From assembly GCA_024692105.1 (NCBI GenBank), contig JAILMZ010000039.1:1-24701 (forward strand): a DNA stretch of 24,701 nt, in the 5' to 3' direction. Position numbers and translations under genes: made by a program. The DNA comes from Saccharofermentans sp. (GTDB lineage Bacteria > Bacillota_A > Clostridia > Saccharofermentanales > Saccharofermentanaceae). Each line of letters starts with the position of its first letter. Position 1 is the stretch's first letter. The notes under the pieces are model-generated. The model was not told the origin of the DNA, made no database searches, and worked only from the letters and a program-made list of their open reading frames with translations. Positions 7,157 to 14,210 of this stretch are shown in pieces.

Positions 7157-8147
7157 GTCTCATTACGCAGGATTCGATAAATTTCTGCACTTCACGTTCG
7201 TATGTTGCCTGCGCAGCCTCGTATGCCATGAGATGTTTCGCCGAATCGATGACTACCATCCTCTTCCTGCAGCGCAGGTTGTCATAGATGTTCCTGGTGC
7301 CCGAAGGAAGGCATACATCGTCGTCGCCGCCCTGGAACAACAGTACCGGGATCTTGATCCTTCCCGCATATATTGCGCAGTCGCAGATGTTGATGTCAAA
7401 GCCGAACTTCTTTCCCGCGAGCTTGCGGATGCGGTATATGAACGCCTCGGGCTTCATGGTAGATTCCTTGTGCGCAACAGCCTTGAGCAAAGAGTTGAGT
7501 GATTCCGCAGGAGAATCCGCGATGATGCCGCAAACGTTCGGACAGAAGCCTTCCTGCTCGGCGGCAAGGAGAGCAGCAGTCGCGCCGGTGCCCCTGGCCA
7601 TTACGTAGATCCTGCAGTTATTGCCGTGCCTGAACCTGCAAAAATCGAACCATGACTCAAGGTCTACGCTCTCTTTAAGGCCGTATGTATAGTCTTTGCC
7701 GCCGCTCATGCCGTGCGCTCTCTGGTGGATGATGAGGCAGTGGCACTGGATCTTCTTCATGAGGAGTTTGGCATATGCCGCCATCTCCGCGGGGTGCTCG
7801 TCATAGCCGTGAACGAAGATCGCTATGTTCTTACAGGTCCTGTCCGAAGACGGTCTGTAGTAGCCGGACAGCGGTGTGCCGTCGAAGGCTTTGACCCTGA
7901 CATTCAGCCACTCCGTGCGGTATGTGTAGAACCAGTTCTTGCCGCGCCCGAAGATGGTCTTCCTGTCGATCTCCATGGGGGAACGGTCCACCTGGGGTAT
8001 CGGCTTTGGTCTGTGGAATATCCTCTTGAACAACCTGTCGCAGAAGGAAATGTATACAGCAAAAAACGCACCGCCGGCGAGAAGGAGCATTACGACTGCC
8101 AGGATGGTTATAAGAAACGGTGTGCTTATGGCCAGATCAGTTGGCAA
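7134..8147 (-). CDS. Membrane-anchored alpha/beta-hydrolase-fold protein lacking the Ser nucleophile
   Basis: A 337-residue protein with one N-terminal membrane helix (about 8-34) and an alpha/beta-hydrolase domain of the YqkD type. FVHGY at 111-115 gives the oxyanion-hole HG, HQRAHGMSGG at 141-150 stands where DxRGHGxS is usual, GGDDD at 273-277 offers the acid, and H305 in SAKHL the base. The nucleophile elbow, normally GxSxG, reads ARGTG at 184-188, so Gly replaces Ser; ordinary esterase or peptidase chemistry is therefore doubtful (inference). The start is TTG at 8147: GGAGG lies six bases before it, inside the end of the aminopeptidase gene (11-base overlap), and the next ATG would cut into the membrane helix. 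It is the last gene of the operon; the thiT promoter overlaps its 3' end. Confidence 0.85.
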   Translation of the reverse strand: MPTDLAISTPFLITILAVVMLLLAGGAFFAVYISFCDRLFKRIFHRPKPIPQVDRSPMEIDRKTIFGRGKNWFYTYRTEWLNVRVKAFDGTPLSGYYRPSSDRTCKNIAIFVHGYDEHPAEMAAYAKLLMKKIQCHCLIIHQRAHGMSGGKDYTYGLKESVDLESWFDFCRFRHGNNCRIYVMARGTGATAALLAAEQEGFCPNVCGIIADSPAESLNSLLKAVAHKESTMKPEAFIYRIRKLAGKKFGFDINICDCAIYAGRIKIPVLLFQGGDDDVCLPSGTRNIYDNLRCRKRMVVIDSAKHLMAYEAAQATYEREVQKFIESCVMRLVKNGVM

Positions 8148-9372
8148 TTATTCCCTCCAGCGAATCGGTGCCTGAGCTCAGCAGCTCGCACCCGCCGGAA
8201 GTCACGACGACGTCGTCCTCTATGCGGAATCCTATGCCCCACTCAGGAATATAGATTCCGGGTTCGACCGCAAGGCAGTTACCTTCATCAAATGCGCGGT
8301 CCTTGGGACCCACATCGTGGACATCCAGCCCGAGATAATGTGAGGTGTTGTGCCAGTAGTATTTCTGCACATCACCGACGCAAAAATTATCGGATATAAG
8401 TCCCTGCGCCGCAAGCCATTTACCGCATATGTCATACATTTGTGAATTAAGCTGAGCAAAAGTCCTTCCGGGTGCTATGAAGGCAAACGCTGCCTGCCTC
8501 AAGCGCTTGATAATCCCGAGCAGGAGCACGCGTCTGTCGTCATCTGCCGGACTTCCGACGAAGAACACTCTGGAGATGTCTGCGCAATAACCTTTGTACC
8601 TTGCACCGACGTCTATCTGGATCACTCCGCCTTCCTGCGCAACACCGTCACCTGACATCTCGGGATCCGCGTGGTGCAGGTAGAACACGTTGCTGCCGCA
8701 CGATACTATCGTCTCGAAAGCGTTGAGCATCGAACCCCTTCTCGCAAGTTCGAACTCTAGCCTTGTATACAGCTCATACTCCGTAACTCCGGGCTTTACA
8801 TATTTCTTAAGCTCGTCTAACGCCTCTTCCGTGATCTTTGCAGCCTCGCGTATGCAGGAAAGCTCATCTTCGCTTTTGACCATCCTCATATCCGTGATCA
8901 AAGACGATATGCTCTCGGGCTTTACTCCGAGCGTGCTGATCATGTCCGTGAACTCTCTGGGCGCGTCCATGATGGAACCGCCGTCCACCGCTATCTTGGT
9001 GCTGCTGTCCTTAGCTTCGGCCTTCGCGTCTTCTTCAAAGGTTTCGTCGCTTCTTATGTCCTCTATCCCGGATACGGCCGTAAGCGCCCCGAAATCAGGT
9101 CTCTTGCCGCCCCACCTCTCCTTCAGTTTGTCGTGTGCGGGAGCATAGAGTTTCTCCGTGAAGGCGCCGTCCTTCTTGGTGATGACGAGCACGAGACCGG
9201 CCCTTTCGAGACCTGTCATGTAGTAGAAGTTGCGGTCCGGCAGGAAGCGGTAGTCCGTGTCACCGCTCATCTTCTTTGCTTCGCCGGCAAAAAGAAAGAC
9301 CGCCCTGTTATCCGGGAGCAAGTCTGCAAACTTCTTTCTGTTGTCTGAGAAAAATGTCCTGTCTAAAGCCAT
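8137..9372 (-). CDS. pepP: Xaa-Pro aminopeptidase (M24B family)
   Basis: A 411-residue metallopeptidase that removes an N-terminal residue preceding proline, in the cytoplasm. The N-terminal AMP_N domain (about 1-140) includes DTDYRFLPDRNFYYMTG, typical of the PepP type. The pita-bread catalytic domain follows with all five metal ligands: D254 and D265 (QIDVGARYKGYCADISR), H345 (HNTSHYLGLDVHD), E370 (AVEPGIYIP) and E385 (FRIEDD). The usual two manganese ions can therefore be bound. The ATG at 9372 overlaps the stop of the acetyltransferase gene by one base (TGATG), and its own end contains the ribosome binding site of the hydrolase gene, so the three genes are translationally linked. The symbol pepP is by family resemblance. 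Confidence 0.92.
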   Translation of the reverse strand: MALDRTFFSDNRKKFADLLPDNRAVFLFAGEAKKMSGDTDYRFLPDRNFYYMTGLERAGLVLVITKKDGAFTEKLYAPAHDKLKERWGGKRPDFGALTAVSGIEDIRSDETFEEDAKAEAKDSSTKIAVDGGSIMDAPREFTDMISTLGVKPESISSLITDMRMVKSEDELSCIREAAKITEEALDELKKYVKPGVTEYELYTRLEFELARRGSMLNAFETIVSCGSNVFYLHHADPEMSGDGVAQEGGVIQIDVGARYKGYCADISRVFFVGSPADDDRRVLLLGIIKRLRQAAFAFIAPGRTFAQLNSQMYDICGKWLAAQGLISDNFCVGDVQKYYWHNTSHYLGLDVHDVGPKDRAFDEGNCLAVEPGIYIPEWGIGFRIEDDVVVTSGGCELLSSGTDSLEGIIAN

Positions 9373-10022
9373 CAGCTGACACCATCCGAACGTACATTGT
9401 ACTCGTCGAACAGTATCGTATTGTTGATGTAGTTAAGGGTCGCGCCCTGGGATCTTCTGATGAGACCGGGGTTGCCGATTACGATGGAGCCGTCCGGTAC
9501 ATCGAAATTAACATACGCGCCGGGAGCGATAAGCACATTGTTGCCGATAGTAATGTTGCCGACGATGATGGCATTGGCTCCGATCCAAACATAGTTGCCG
9601 ATATGAGGGGAACCCTTGCGCTTTCCTCTGAACTGCGTACCGATGACAACGCCGGTGGATACGTTGACGTTATGACCGATAACAGCCTTCGGGTGGATTA
9701 TGACGCGTCCGAAATGAGCAAGGTAAAAGCCCTTGCCGATCTCGGTATCGTAAGGTATCTGGAAATGGTATTTCCTTGAGAGCTGGTCGAGCCTTGTATT
9801 CCAGATCTTGAACAGGAACTGGTTTAAGAGCCTTCTTATTCCGTCGTACTTCGGGATCTGGTCATAGTAATATCTGACCCTTCTCATCGTGCTGATATAG
9901 CAAAACTCAGGAGATGAGCGGCGCTCTTCAAGATAGCATGCGTAGATGTTCTTGAATCTGCGGGTGTTGCCCGTGTACCTGAACAAGTCAGCGTATACTA
10001 TGTCCTTCAGCTCGTCAGTCAC
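9372..10022 (-). CDS. Serine O-acetyltransferase-like hexapeptide-repeat acetyltransferase
   Basis: The 216-residue product has an N-terminal helical part (about 1-90) and a left-handed beta-helix of hexapeptide repeats (about 92-185: KGFYLAHFGRVIIHPKAVIG, NVNVSTGVVIG, HIGNYVWIGANAIIVGNITIG). H103 sits where the catalytic His of CysE-type enzymes lies, and the VIGNPG end is typical. Such proteins transfer acetyl from acetyl-CoA to serine or to a sugar in polysaccharide synthesis; it resembles the short serine-acetyltransferase-like proteins of polysaccharide clusters as much as CysE, and no cysK or glycosyltransferase is nearby to decide. The start is GTG at 10022 with GGAGG seven bases before it; no ATG fits. 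It opens the operon with the aminopeptidase and hydrolase genes. Confidence 0.85.
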   Translation of the reverse strand: MTDELKDIVYADLFRYTGNTRRFKNIYACYLEERRSSPEFCYISTMRRVRYYYDQIPKYDGIRRLLNQFLFKIWNTRLDQLSRKYHFQIPYDTEIGKGFYLAHFGRVIIHPKAVIGHNVNVSTGVVIGTQFRGKRKGSPHIGNYVWIGANAIIVGNITIGNNVLIAPGAYVNFDVPDGSIVIGNPGLIRRSQGATLNYINNTILFDEYNVRSDGVS

Positions 10023-10054
10023 GCGCTCTCCTCCTTCTTAATCCATACGCGAAA

Positions 10055-10083
10055 ATTCTATATCTTTTGGGGGAAGTAATCAA
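10055..10083 (-). promoter_or_regulatory. Promoter of the acetyltransferase-aminopeptidase-hydrolase operon
   Basis: TTGATT (10078-10083) and TAGAAT (10055-10060), 17 bases apart on the minus strand, about 32 bases before the GTG start. Confidence 0.65.
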
Positions 10084-10098
10084 TTGCTAATTTAGCAA
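10084..10098. repeat. Palindrome abutting the -35 box of the acetyltransferase operon
   Basis: TTGCTAA-T-TTAGCAA, perfect 7-bp arms around one base, lies directly upstream of the -35 box at 10078-10083. The position suits an activator or a repressor. It lacks the central CG of LacI-family operators, so the neighbouring LacI-type regulator is not an obvious partner. Confidence 0.6.
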
Positions 10099-10131
10099 AA
10101 CAAATGGGCTTCTAATCGGTGAAAAACCTAA

Positions 10132-10173
10132 CAAAAAAGGCTGCCCCGGACGGGAGGAAGCATCCGCGGGCAG
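10132..10173 (-). terminator. Intrinsic terminator of the LacI-family gene
   Basis: On the minus strand CTGCCC pairs with GGGCAG, with a further CGGA/TCCG stem inside, followed by CCTTTTTTGTT. It lies 26 bases after the stop codon of the regulator. Confidence 0.85.
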
Positions 10174-10199
10174 TCAAATCAAAAGTTATTGTTTTTTTG

Positions 10200-11192
10200 T
10201 CAGAGCGTAGAGCCTTTGAGCACTACTTCGTAGCCCAGGAGTTTCTTGGGCTGGACCTCCTCGCCGCCTATCATGGCGATGAGCGTGCGCGCCGCCTCAA
10301 ACCCGAGCTGCCTCGGATCGTATTTGATCGCGGTTATGGGCGGCCGGTTGTGTTCGAGGAGTGCGCTGTTATAGAAGGAGGCTATCTTGAGATCTTTGGG
10401 TACTTCGATGCCGTCTCTGGAGAGCTTGGCGAGCACGGATTGCGCAATATAGTCATCAGCGCAGACAAGGCAGTCTGCTCCGGCTCTTATCGCTTCGTCT
10501 GTCGCCCTCTCGATCTGGGCCGCCGAATCGCAGTCCATGTAGATGAGGGCATCCTTGCGGTCCTTGCCGCAGTTGGAAAGGCCCTTGAGGAAACCTTCCT
10601 CCCTGGTCTTGTTTACGACCTGGGCAGAGTTGCCGCAGATGAATCCGAGTTTTTGCGCACCTTTCATCAGGATGATGGAGGTAAGCTCGCTGCAGGCAGC
10701 GATGTGATCGTTGTCGATCTGGACAACATCAGGTTCATCCGTACCGCCTATTACGACGAACGGTATGTTGCTCTCTTTCAATGCCTTGATGTTAAGGTCA
10801 TTCTCCCATGTCCTGCCTAACACAACGCCGTCAACCTTGCGGTTCCTGAGCATGTTCTCAAGTCTTGAGATATCGCTGTCGTAAGACATGATGAGGAGCA
10901 CGTCGTAATTTTCGGTCTGTGCAGCTTCGCACATGCCGAACATAGTGAGCTGGAAGTAAGGCAGAGAGAAATTTTCTGAATCTCCCGGCACCACCCAGCC
11001 TATGTTGTAAGTCTTAGATTGCGCAAGTCCGCGCGCGATCGGGTTCGGGGTATAGTCGTGTTCCTTTATGTAGTCGAGCACCATGCGGCGGGTCTTTCTG
11101 CTGATCCTGCCTTTGCCGGAGATCGACCTGGAAACAGTCGTCTTGGATATCCCTAGATCCCGGGCTATGTCGTCTATAGTTATCTTATTCAC
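10200..11192 (-). CDS. LacI-family transcriptional regulator
   Basis: A 330-residue repressor of the LacI/GalR family. The N-terminal helix-turn-helix (ITIDDIARDLGISKTTVSRSISG, about residues 4-26) and the hinge with YTPNPIARGLAQSKT, whose Leu inserts in the minor groove, are followed by a periplasmic-binding-protein-like sensor domain (about 62-330) with VDGVVLGRT, NDHIAACSELTSIILMKGAQKLGFI, and the common C-terminal pattern ITAIKYDPRQLGFEAARTLI. The ligand, probably a sugar or nucleoside, cannot be told from sequence. No transporter or catabolic gene lies next to it, which is unusual for this family. The start is GTG at 11192; its ribosome binding site is poor (AAGG touches the codon), but an in-frame stop lies shortly upstream and no better start exists. 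A strong promoter and an operator lie upstream. Confidence 0.92.
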   Translation of the reverse strand: MNKITIDDIARDLGISKTTVSRSISGKGRISRKTRRMVLDYIKEHDYTPNPIARGLAQSKTYNIGWVVPGDSENFSLPYFQLTMFGMCEAAQTENYDVLLIMSYDSDISRLENMLRNRKVDGVVLGRTWENDLNIKALKESNIPFVVIGGTDEPDVVQIDNDHIAACSELTSIILMKGAQKLGFICGNSAQVVNKTREEGFLKGLSNCGKDRKDALIYMDCDSAAQIERATDEAIRAGADCLVCADDYIAQSVLAKLSRDGIEVPKDLKIASFYNSALLEHNRPPITAIKYDPRQLGFEAARTLIAMIGGEEVQPKKLLGYEVVLKGSTL

Positions 11193-11227
11193 CCTTGATA
11201 AACCAGCCTGTTATTATTGATGCTCAG

Positions 11228-11245
11228 TGCGCAAGCGGTTGAGCA
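11228..11245. promoter_or_regulatory. LacI-family operator O1, probably autoregulatory
   Basis: TGCGCAAGCGGTTGAGCA is an 18-bp imperfect palindrome centred on CG, with six of eight half-site positions matching; this is the form of LacI-family operators. It begins just downstream of the predicted start of the regulator's own transcript (about 11248). Confidence 0.7.
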
Positions 11246-11254
11246 TATGGAAAT

Positions 11255-11283
11255 AGTTTACATAAAATTGCGCAGTCTGTCAA
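11255..11283 (-). promoter_or_regulatory. Sigma-A promoter of the LacI-family gene
   Basis: TTGACA (11278-11283) and TAAACT (11255-11260), separated by 17 bases on the minus strand; a consensus -35 box. The predicted start is near 11248. Confidence 0.8.
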
Positions 11284-11403
11284 ATCTTTTGCCCGGAAAC
11301 AAATTATGCCTCTCAAAGCGCGCAAAGCCCATTATCTATTGCGTTTCAGCCTTGTAGGGCCGTAGCCGGCATTCGGAAATCGTGCGCAAATTGTAATATA
11401 GTT

Positions 11404-11421
11404 TGCGCAATCGTTTGCATC
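11404..11421. promoter_or_regulatory. Second LacI-family operator-like site O2
   Basis: TTGCGCAATCGTTTGCATC contains GCAA-T-CG-T-TTGC (11407-11418), the family consensus with central CG. It lies about 176 bases from O1 and about 73 bases before the radA -10 box. Looping with O1 or control of radA is possible. Confidence 0.55.
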
Positions 11422-11490
11422 TTTCCATGCAAAATTGAGACTTTTGCACCAAAAATGGGACTTTTCTGCCGATACTTTAACGATACTGTT

Positions 11491-11499
11491 TGTTATACT
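11491..11499 (+). promoter_or_regulatory. Extended -10 promoter of radA-ispD
   Basis: TGTTATACT is a TGn extended -10 box, 27 bases before the radA ATG; no consensus -35 box precedes it. Inverted arms CGATACT (11481-11487) and AGTATCG (11515-11521) flank the box and the ribosome binding site. Confidence 0.55.
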
Positions 11500-11525
11500 T
11501 TAGAAAACAGACGGAGTATCGATAA

Positions 11526-12959
11526 ATGGCAAAGAAGAAATCAAGTTTTTACTGCAAGGAATGCGGATATGAATCCGTCGGATGGCTGGGCAAGTGCCCG
11601 GGATGCGGTCAGTTCAACACCTTCGTGGAAGCACCCGACGAGAAGCCTGCAACAAGCAATCCCAAGGCGGATTCCCCGGTATACAAGGCTAACACTTACT
11701 CTTGGACGGATTCTTCCGTGACACTGCGTCTCAAGGATGCAGGCAAGGAGAACTATGTGAGGGAAAGCACGGGCATCCCCGTTCTCGATGCTCTTTTCGG
11801 CGGAGGCATCACGAGAGGTTCCCTCACGCTCGTCGTAGGCGAACCCGGTATCGGTAAGTCGACCATCCTCCTGCAGCTCGCGGACAGTTTCAAGAGCGAT
11901 GGTGAAGTCCTCTATGTGTCCGGTGAAGAGTCCCCCGCGCAAATAGGAATGCGCGCTTCCCGCCTCGGCATCACCCGTGACATACTGATCTGCGGAGAGA
12001 CGCGTTTCGAGGTCATCGCAGAAGAGATCAAGAAGAACAAGCCTTCCCTGTGCATAATAGATTCCATGCAGACGCTGTACTCCGAGGAGATAACGGGCAC
12101 GCCCGGAAGCGTTACGCAGACCAGAGAGGTCACGGCAGGTCTCATCAGGATCGCCAAGACCAACGGCATATCGATAATAATGGTCGGACACATCACCAAG
12201 GAAGGTTCGATCGCAGGTCCCAAGACGATAGAGCACATGGTCGATACCGTGCTCACTTTCGAAGGCGACAGTACGGGCGGATACAGGATCTTAAGATCTG
12301 CCAAGAACAGGTTCGGCAAGAGCAACGAGCTCGCATTCTTCGAGATGGGCGACAAGGGCCTGCGTCCTGTCGAGAGTTCCAAGGCTCTGCTCGTCGCGGG
12401 AAGGCCCATCAACAGTCCCGGCTCCGTACTCACTTCAGTCCTTGAAGGAAACGAGGCACTGACCTGCGAGGTCCAGGCGCTGGTGGCGGAGAGCGCTTAC
12501 CCCACACCGCAGAGGATGACGTCAGGTCCCGACAGGAACAGGGTCATGATGCTCCTGGCGGTATGCGACAAGGTGCAGAAGCTTAACCTGTCTTCGTGCG
12601 ACTGTTTCGTCAACATCATCGGCGGACTCAAGGTATCTGATCCTGCCTCCGATCTTGCGATATGTGCAGCGATCGTATCTTCCGCGAGGAACGTACCGGT
12701 CAAACCCAACACGCTCATTATCGGCGAGGTCGGCTTGTCAGGCGAAGTAAGACCTGTCACAAGGATCTTAAAGCGCTGCCTCGAAGCGGCAAAGCTCGGG
12801 ATCACCACTATTGTTCTCCCCGGTTCGTGCGAGAACGGTCTGGAGAAGGAGATCAAGGATCTGTCCGATTCAGACCGTGCGGGATTCGACAACATAACAA
12901 GGCTTTACATCGATAACATCAAGGATTCTTTTGACATGCTGTTCACGGGAGGTAAATGA
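11526..12959 (+). CDS. radA: DNA repair protein RadA
   Basis: RadA (Sms) is a RecA-like, DnaB-type ATPase that drives branch migration during recombinational repair. The 477 residues show the N-terminal zinc finger (C10, C13, C24, C27 in YCKECGYESVGWLGKCPGCG), Walker A GEPGIGKST at 105-113, Walker B LCIIDS near 175-180, the RadA-specific KNRFG at 260-264, and the C-terminal Lon-protease-like domain (about 300-477, GGLKVSDPASDLAICAAI). Length and motif order are normal. The ATG at 11526 has GGAG nine bases upstream. ispD follows after one base, and the ispD ribosome binding site lies within the last radA codons, so the two genes form one operon. Confidence 0.97.
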   Translation: MAKKKSSFYCKECGYESVGWLGKCPGCGQFNTFVEAPDEKPATSNPKADSPVYKANTYSWTDSSVTLRLKDAGKENYVRESTGIPVLDALFGGGITRGSLTLVVGEPGIGKSTILLQLADSFKSDGEVLYVSGEESPAQIGMRASRLGITRDILICGETRFEVIAEEIKKNKPSLCIIDSMQTLYSEEITGTPGSVTQTREVTAGLIRIAKTNGISIIMVGHITKEGSIAGPKTIEHMVDTVLTFEGDSTGGYRILRSAKNRFGKSNELAFFEMGDKGLRPVESSKALLVAGRPINSPGSVLTSVLEGNEALTCEVQALVAESAYPTPQRMTSGPDRNRVMMLLAVCDKVQKLNLSSCDCFVNIIGGLKVSDPASDLAICAAIVSSARNVPVKPNTLIIGEVGLSGEVRPVTRILKRCLEAAKLGITTIVLPGSCENGLEKEIKDLSDSDRAGFDNITRLYIDNIKDSFDMLFTGGK

Positions 12960-12960
12960 C

Positions 12961-13707
12961 ATGAGTAAGAATTGTTTCTTTGTAATTCCGGCGGCAGGCT
13001 CCGGCACGCGAATGGGCGGCGACATCCCCAAGATAATCCTCCCCATCGGCGGCATCCCGGTCATCATCAGGACTCTTACGGCCATATCTTCTTTTGCGGA
13101 CATGCATAATGACCTCAGCGTACACATCATCATCGTTACCACAGAAGACCTCATGCCGAAGATACAGAAGCTGTGCTCGGATTCATTCCCCGCCATGGAC
13201 ATCACTTATACATTAGGCGGAGCTTCAAGGACCGAGTCCGTGTATAACGGAATCAAGGCGATAACGGATGCAGGCGAGGCAGATGCCGTTCTCATTCACG
13301 ACGGCGCGAGATGTCTCGTAACCGCTTCCGAGATAGATGCGGTCTTCGCGGGACTTGCCGATCACGCGGTGTCCTGCACTTCCACACCGGTCAAGGACAC
13401 TCTTAAGAAAGTAACCGTAAAAGAAAGCGGCGACGTCATCGTGGAATCAACTCCCGTCAGGGAAGATTACTACGCAGTCCAGACTCCCCAGGGATTCAGA
13501 TACAAAGAACTCCTGCAGTGCTATGAACACGCGGCAGCAAACCACATCACAGCCACCGACGATACCGCGCTCGCAGAAGCGATCGGCATAGAAGTGTTCC
13601 TTGCAAAGGGAAGTTATTCGAATATCAAGATCACGACGCCCGAAGACATCGCGGTAGCTTATGAGATCATAAGGACCAGAGGTGAACTAGAGCCGTTCGA
13701 AGATTGA
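12961..13707 (+). CDS. ispD: 2-C-methyl-D-erythritol 4-phosphate cytidylyltransferase
   Basis: IspD joins MEP to CTP, giving CDP-methylerythritol, the third step of the non-mevalonate isoprenoid pathway. The 248 residues include the nucleotide-binding start VIPAAGSGTRMGGDIPKIILPIGG in which GSGTRM and PK are the family motif, then LGGASRTESVYNGI, LIHDGARCLV, TPVKDTLKKV, TPQGFRY and TDDTALAE, all in the usual order. The frame extends ten codons into radA, but the ATG at 12961 fits the family start and has GGAGG eight bases upstream. Its stop touches the ispF stop on the other strand with no base between. Confidence 0.95.
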   Translation: MSKNCFFVIPAAGSGTRMGGDIPKIILPIGGIPVIIRTLTAISSFADMHNDLSVHIIIVTTEDLMPKIQKLCSDSFPAMDITYTLGGASRTESVYNGIKAITDAGEADAVLIHDGARCLVTASEIDAVFAGLADHAVSCTSTPVKDTLKKVTVKESGDVIVESTPVREDYYAVQTPQGFRYKELLQCYEHAAANHITATDDTALAEAIGIEVFLAKGSYSNIKITTPEDIAVAYEIIRTRGELEPFED

Positions 13708-13718
13708 TCAGAGCGGCT
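13691..13718 (+). terminator. Possible weak terminator spanning the ispD and ispF stop codons
   Basis: AGCCGTTC (13691-13698) and GAGCGGCT (13711-13718) form an 8-bp stem with one G-U pair and a 12-base loop, followed by only TTTCTG on the plus strand. The other strand forms the same hairpin with a mismatch and no T run. Confidence 0.4.
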
Positions 13719-14199
13719 TTCTGATAGAGAGTATTGCGAAGACCTGCACGCCTTCGCCTTTGCCGAATCCGGTGAGACCTTCTCCGGTCGTTGCCGTGAT
13801 GCCGACTGATGATGCGGGTATCCCCAGAAGTTCGGCAGTCTTTTCCTTCATGGCAGGGATGTATTCCTTGAGCTTAGGTCTTAAGCATTCGATAGTCATG
13901 GAGCAGTGGATTATCTCTGCGCCGTTCATGGACTTGAGCGCTTCAGCCAGATAAACGGTGCTGTCTTTTATTCCCTGTTCGAGGCATAGCACATCAGCTG
14001 CGCCTCCGAGTATGTTGATGCCTGTGTATCCGGAGATCGCATTCGTTATCGCATGGAGTGCGACATCGCCGTCACTGTTCGCCCTGAATGCCCTGTCGAA
14101 AGGAATGTCTACGCCGCACAGTTTGATAGGGCCCTCACCGGTCTCGGCGAAAGCATGGCTGTCCTGGCCTATCGTACTGATATAAACATACTCTCCCAT
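13708..14199 (-). CDS. ispF: 2-C-methyl-D-erythritol 2,4-cyclodiphosphate synthase, divergent
   Basis: IspF cyclises CDP-ME 2-phosphate in the MEP pathway. The 163 residues keep the metal-binding DSH (for DxH) near residue 13, the second His in SDGDVALHAI, and the ECLRPKL and ATTGEG segments. Several positions differ from the common form: HAITDA reads HAITNA, the GDIGxHFPDxD block is replaced by NILGGAADVLCLEQGIKDS, and KATTTExLGFTGRGEG reads TATTGEGLTGFGKGEG. From memory, some Clostridia carry IspF proteins of this kind, so it is probably a functional subgroup rather than a decayed gene. The frame is open 22 codons further upstream, but the ATG at 14199 has GGAGG seven bases before it. It lies 11 bases after the thioredoxin-like lipoprotein gene. 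Confidence 0.85.
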   Translation of the reverse strand: MGEYVYISTIGQDSHAFAETGEGPIKLCGVDIPFDRAFRANSDGDVALHAITNAISGYTGINILGGAADVLCLEQGIKDSTVYLAEALKSMNGAEIIHCSMTIECLRPKLKEYIPAMKEKTAELLGIPASSVGITATTGEGLTGFGKGEGVQVFAILSIRKPL

Positions 14200-14210
14200 G
14201 TCACATCCTC

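Larger units (their letters stand above)
11193..11525. other. Regulatory intergenic region between the LacI-family gene and radA (no gene seen)
   Basis: This 333-base gap holds no convincing coding sequence. It contains the promoter and operator of the regulator, a second operator-like site, inverted repeats TGCGCAAA (11383-11390)/TTTGCGCA (11402-11409) and TGCAAAA (11428-11434)/TTTTGCA (11442-11448), and the radA promoter. GCAA/TTGC half-sites are strikingly frequent. The stretch 11284-11380 shows nothing I can assign. Confidence 0.6.

Noticed and set aside
10084..10098. Palindrome as an operator of the neighbouring LacI-family protein
   Set aside because: It lacks the central CG and the GCAAnCG half-site form seen at 11228 and 11404.
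11306..11365. A 19-codon ATG frame in the LacI-radA gap
   Set aside because: No proper ribosome binding site, no recognisable product, and a frame this short is expected by chance.
12931..12960. Longer N-terminus for IspD inside radA
   Set aside because: The ATG at 12961 matches the family start and has GGAGG at the right distance.
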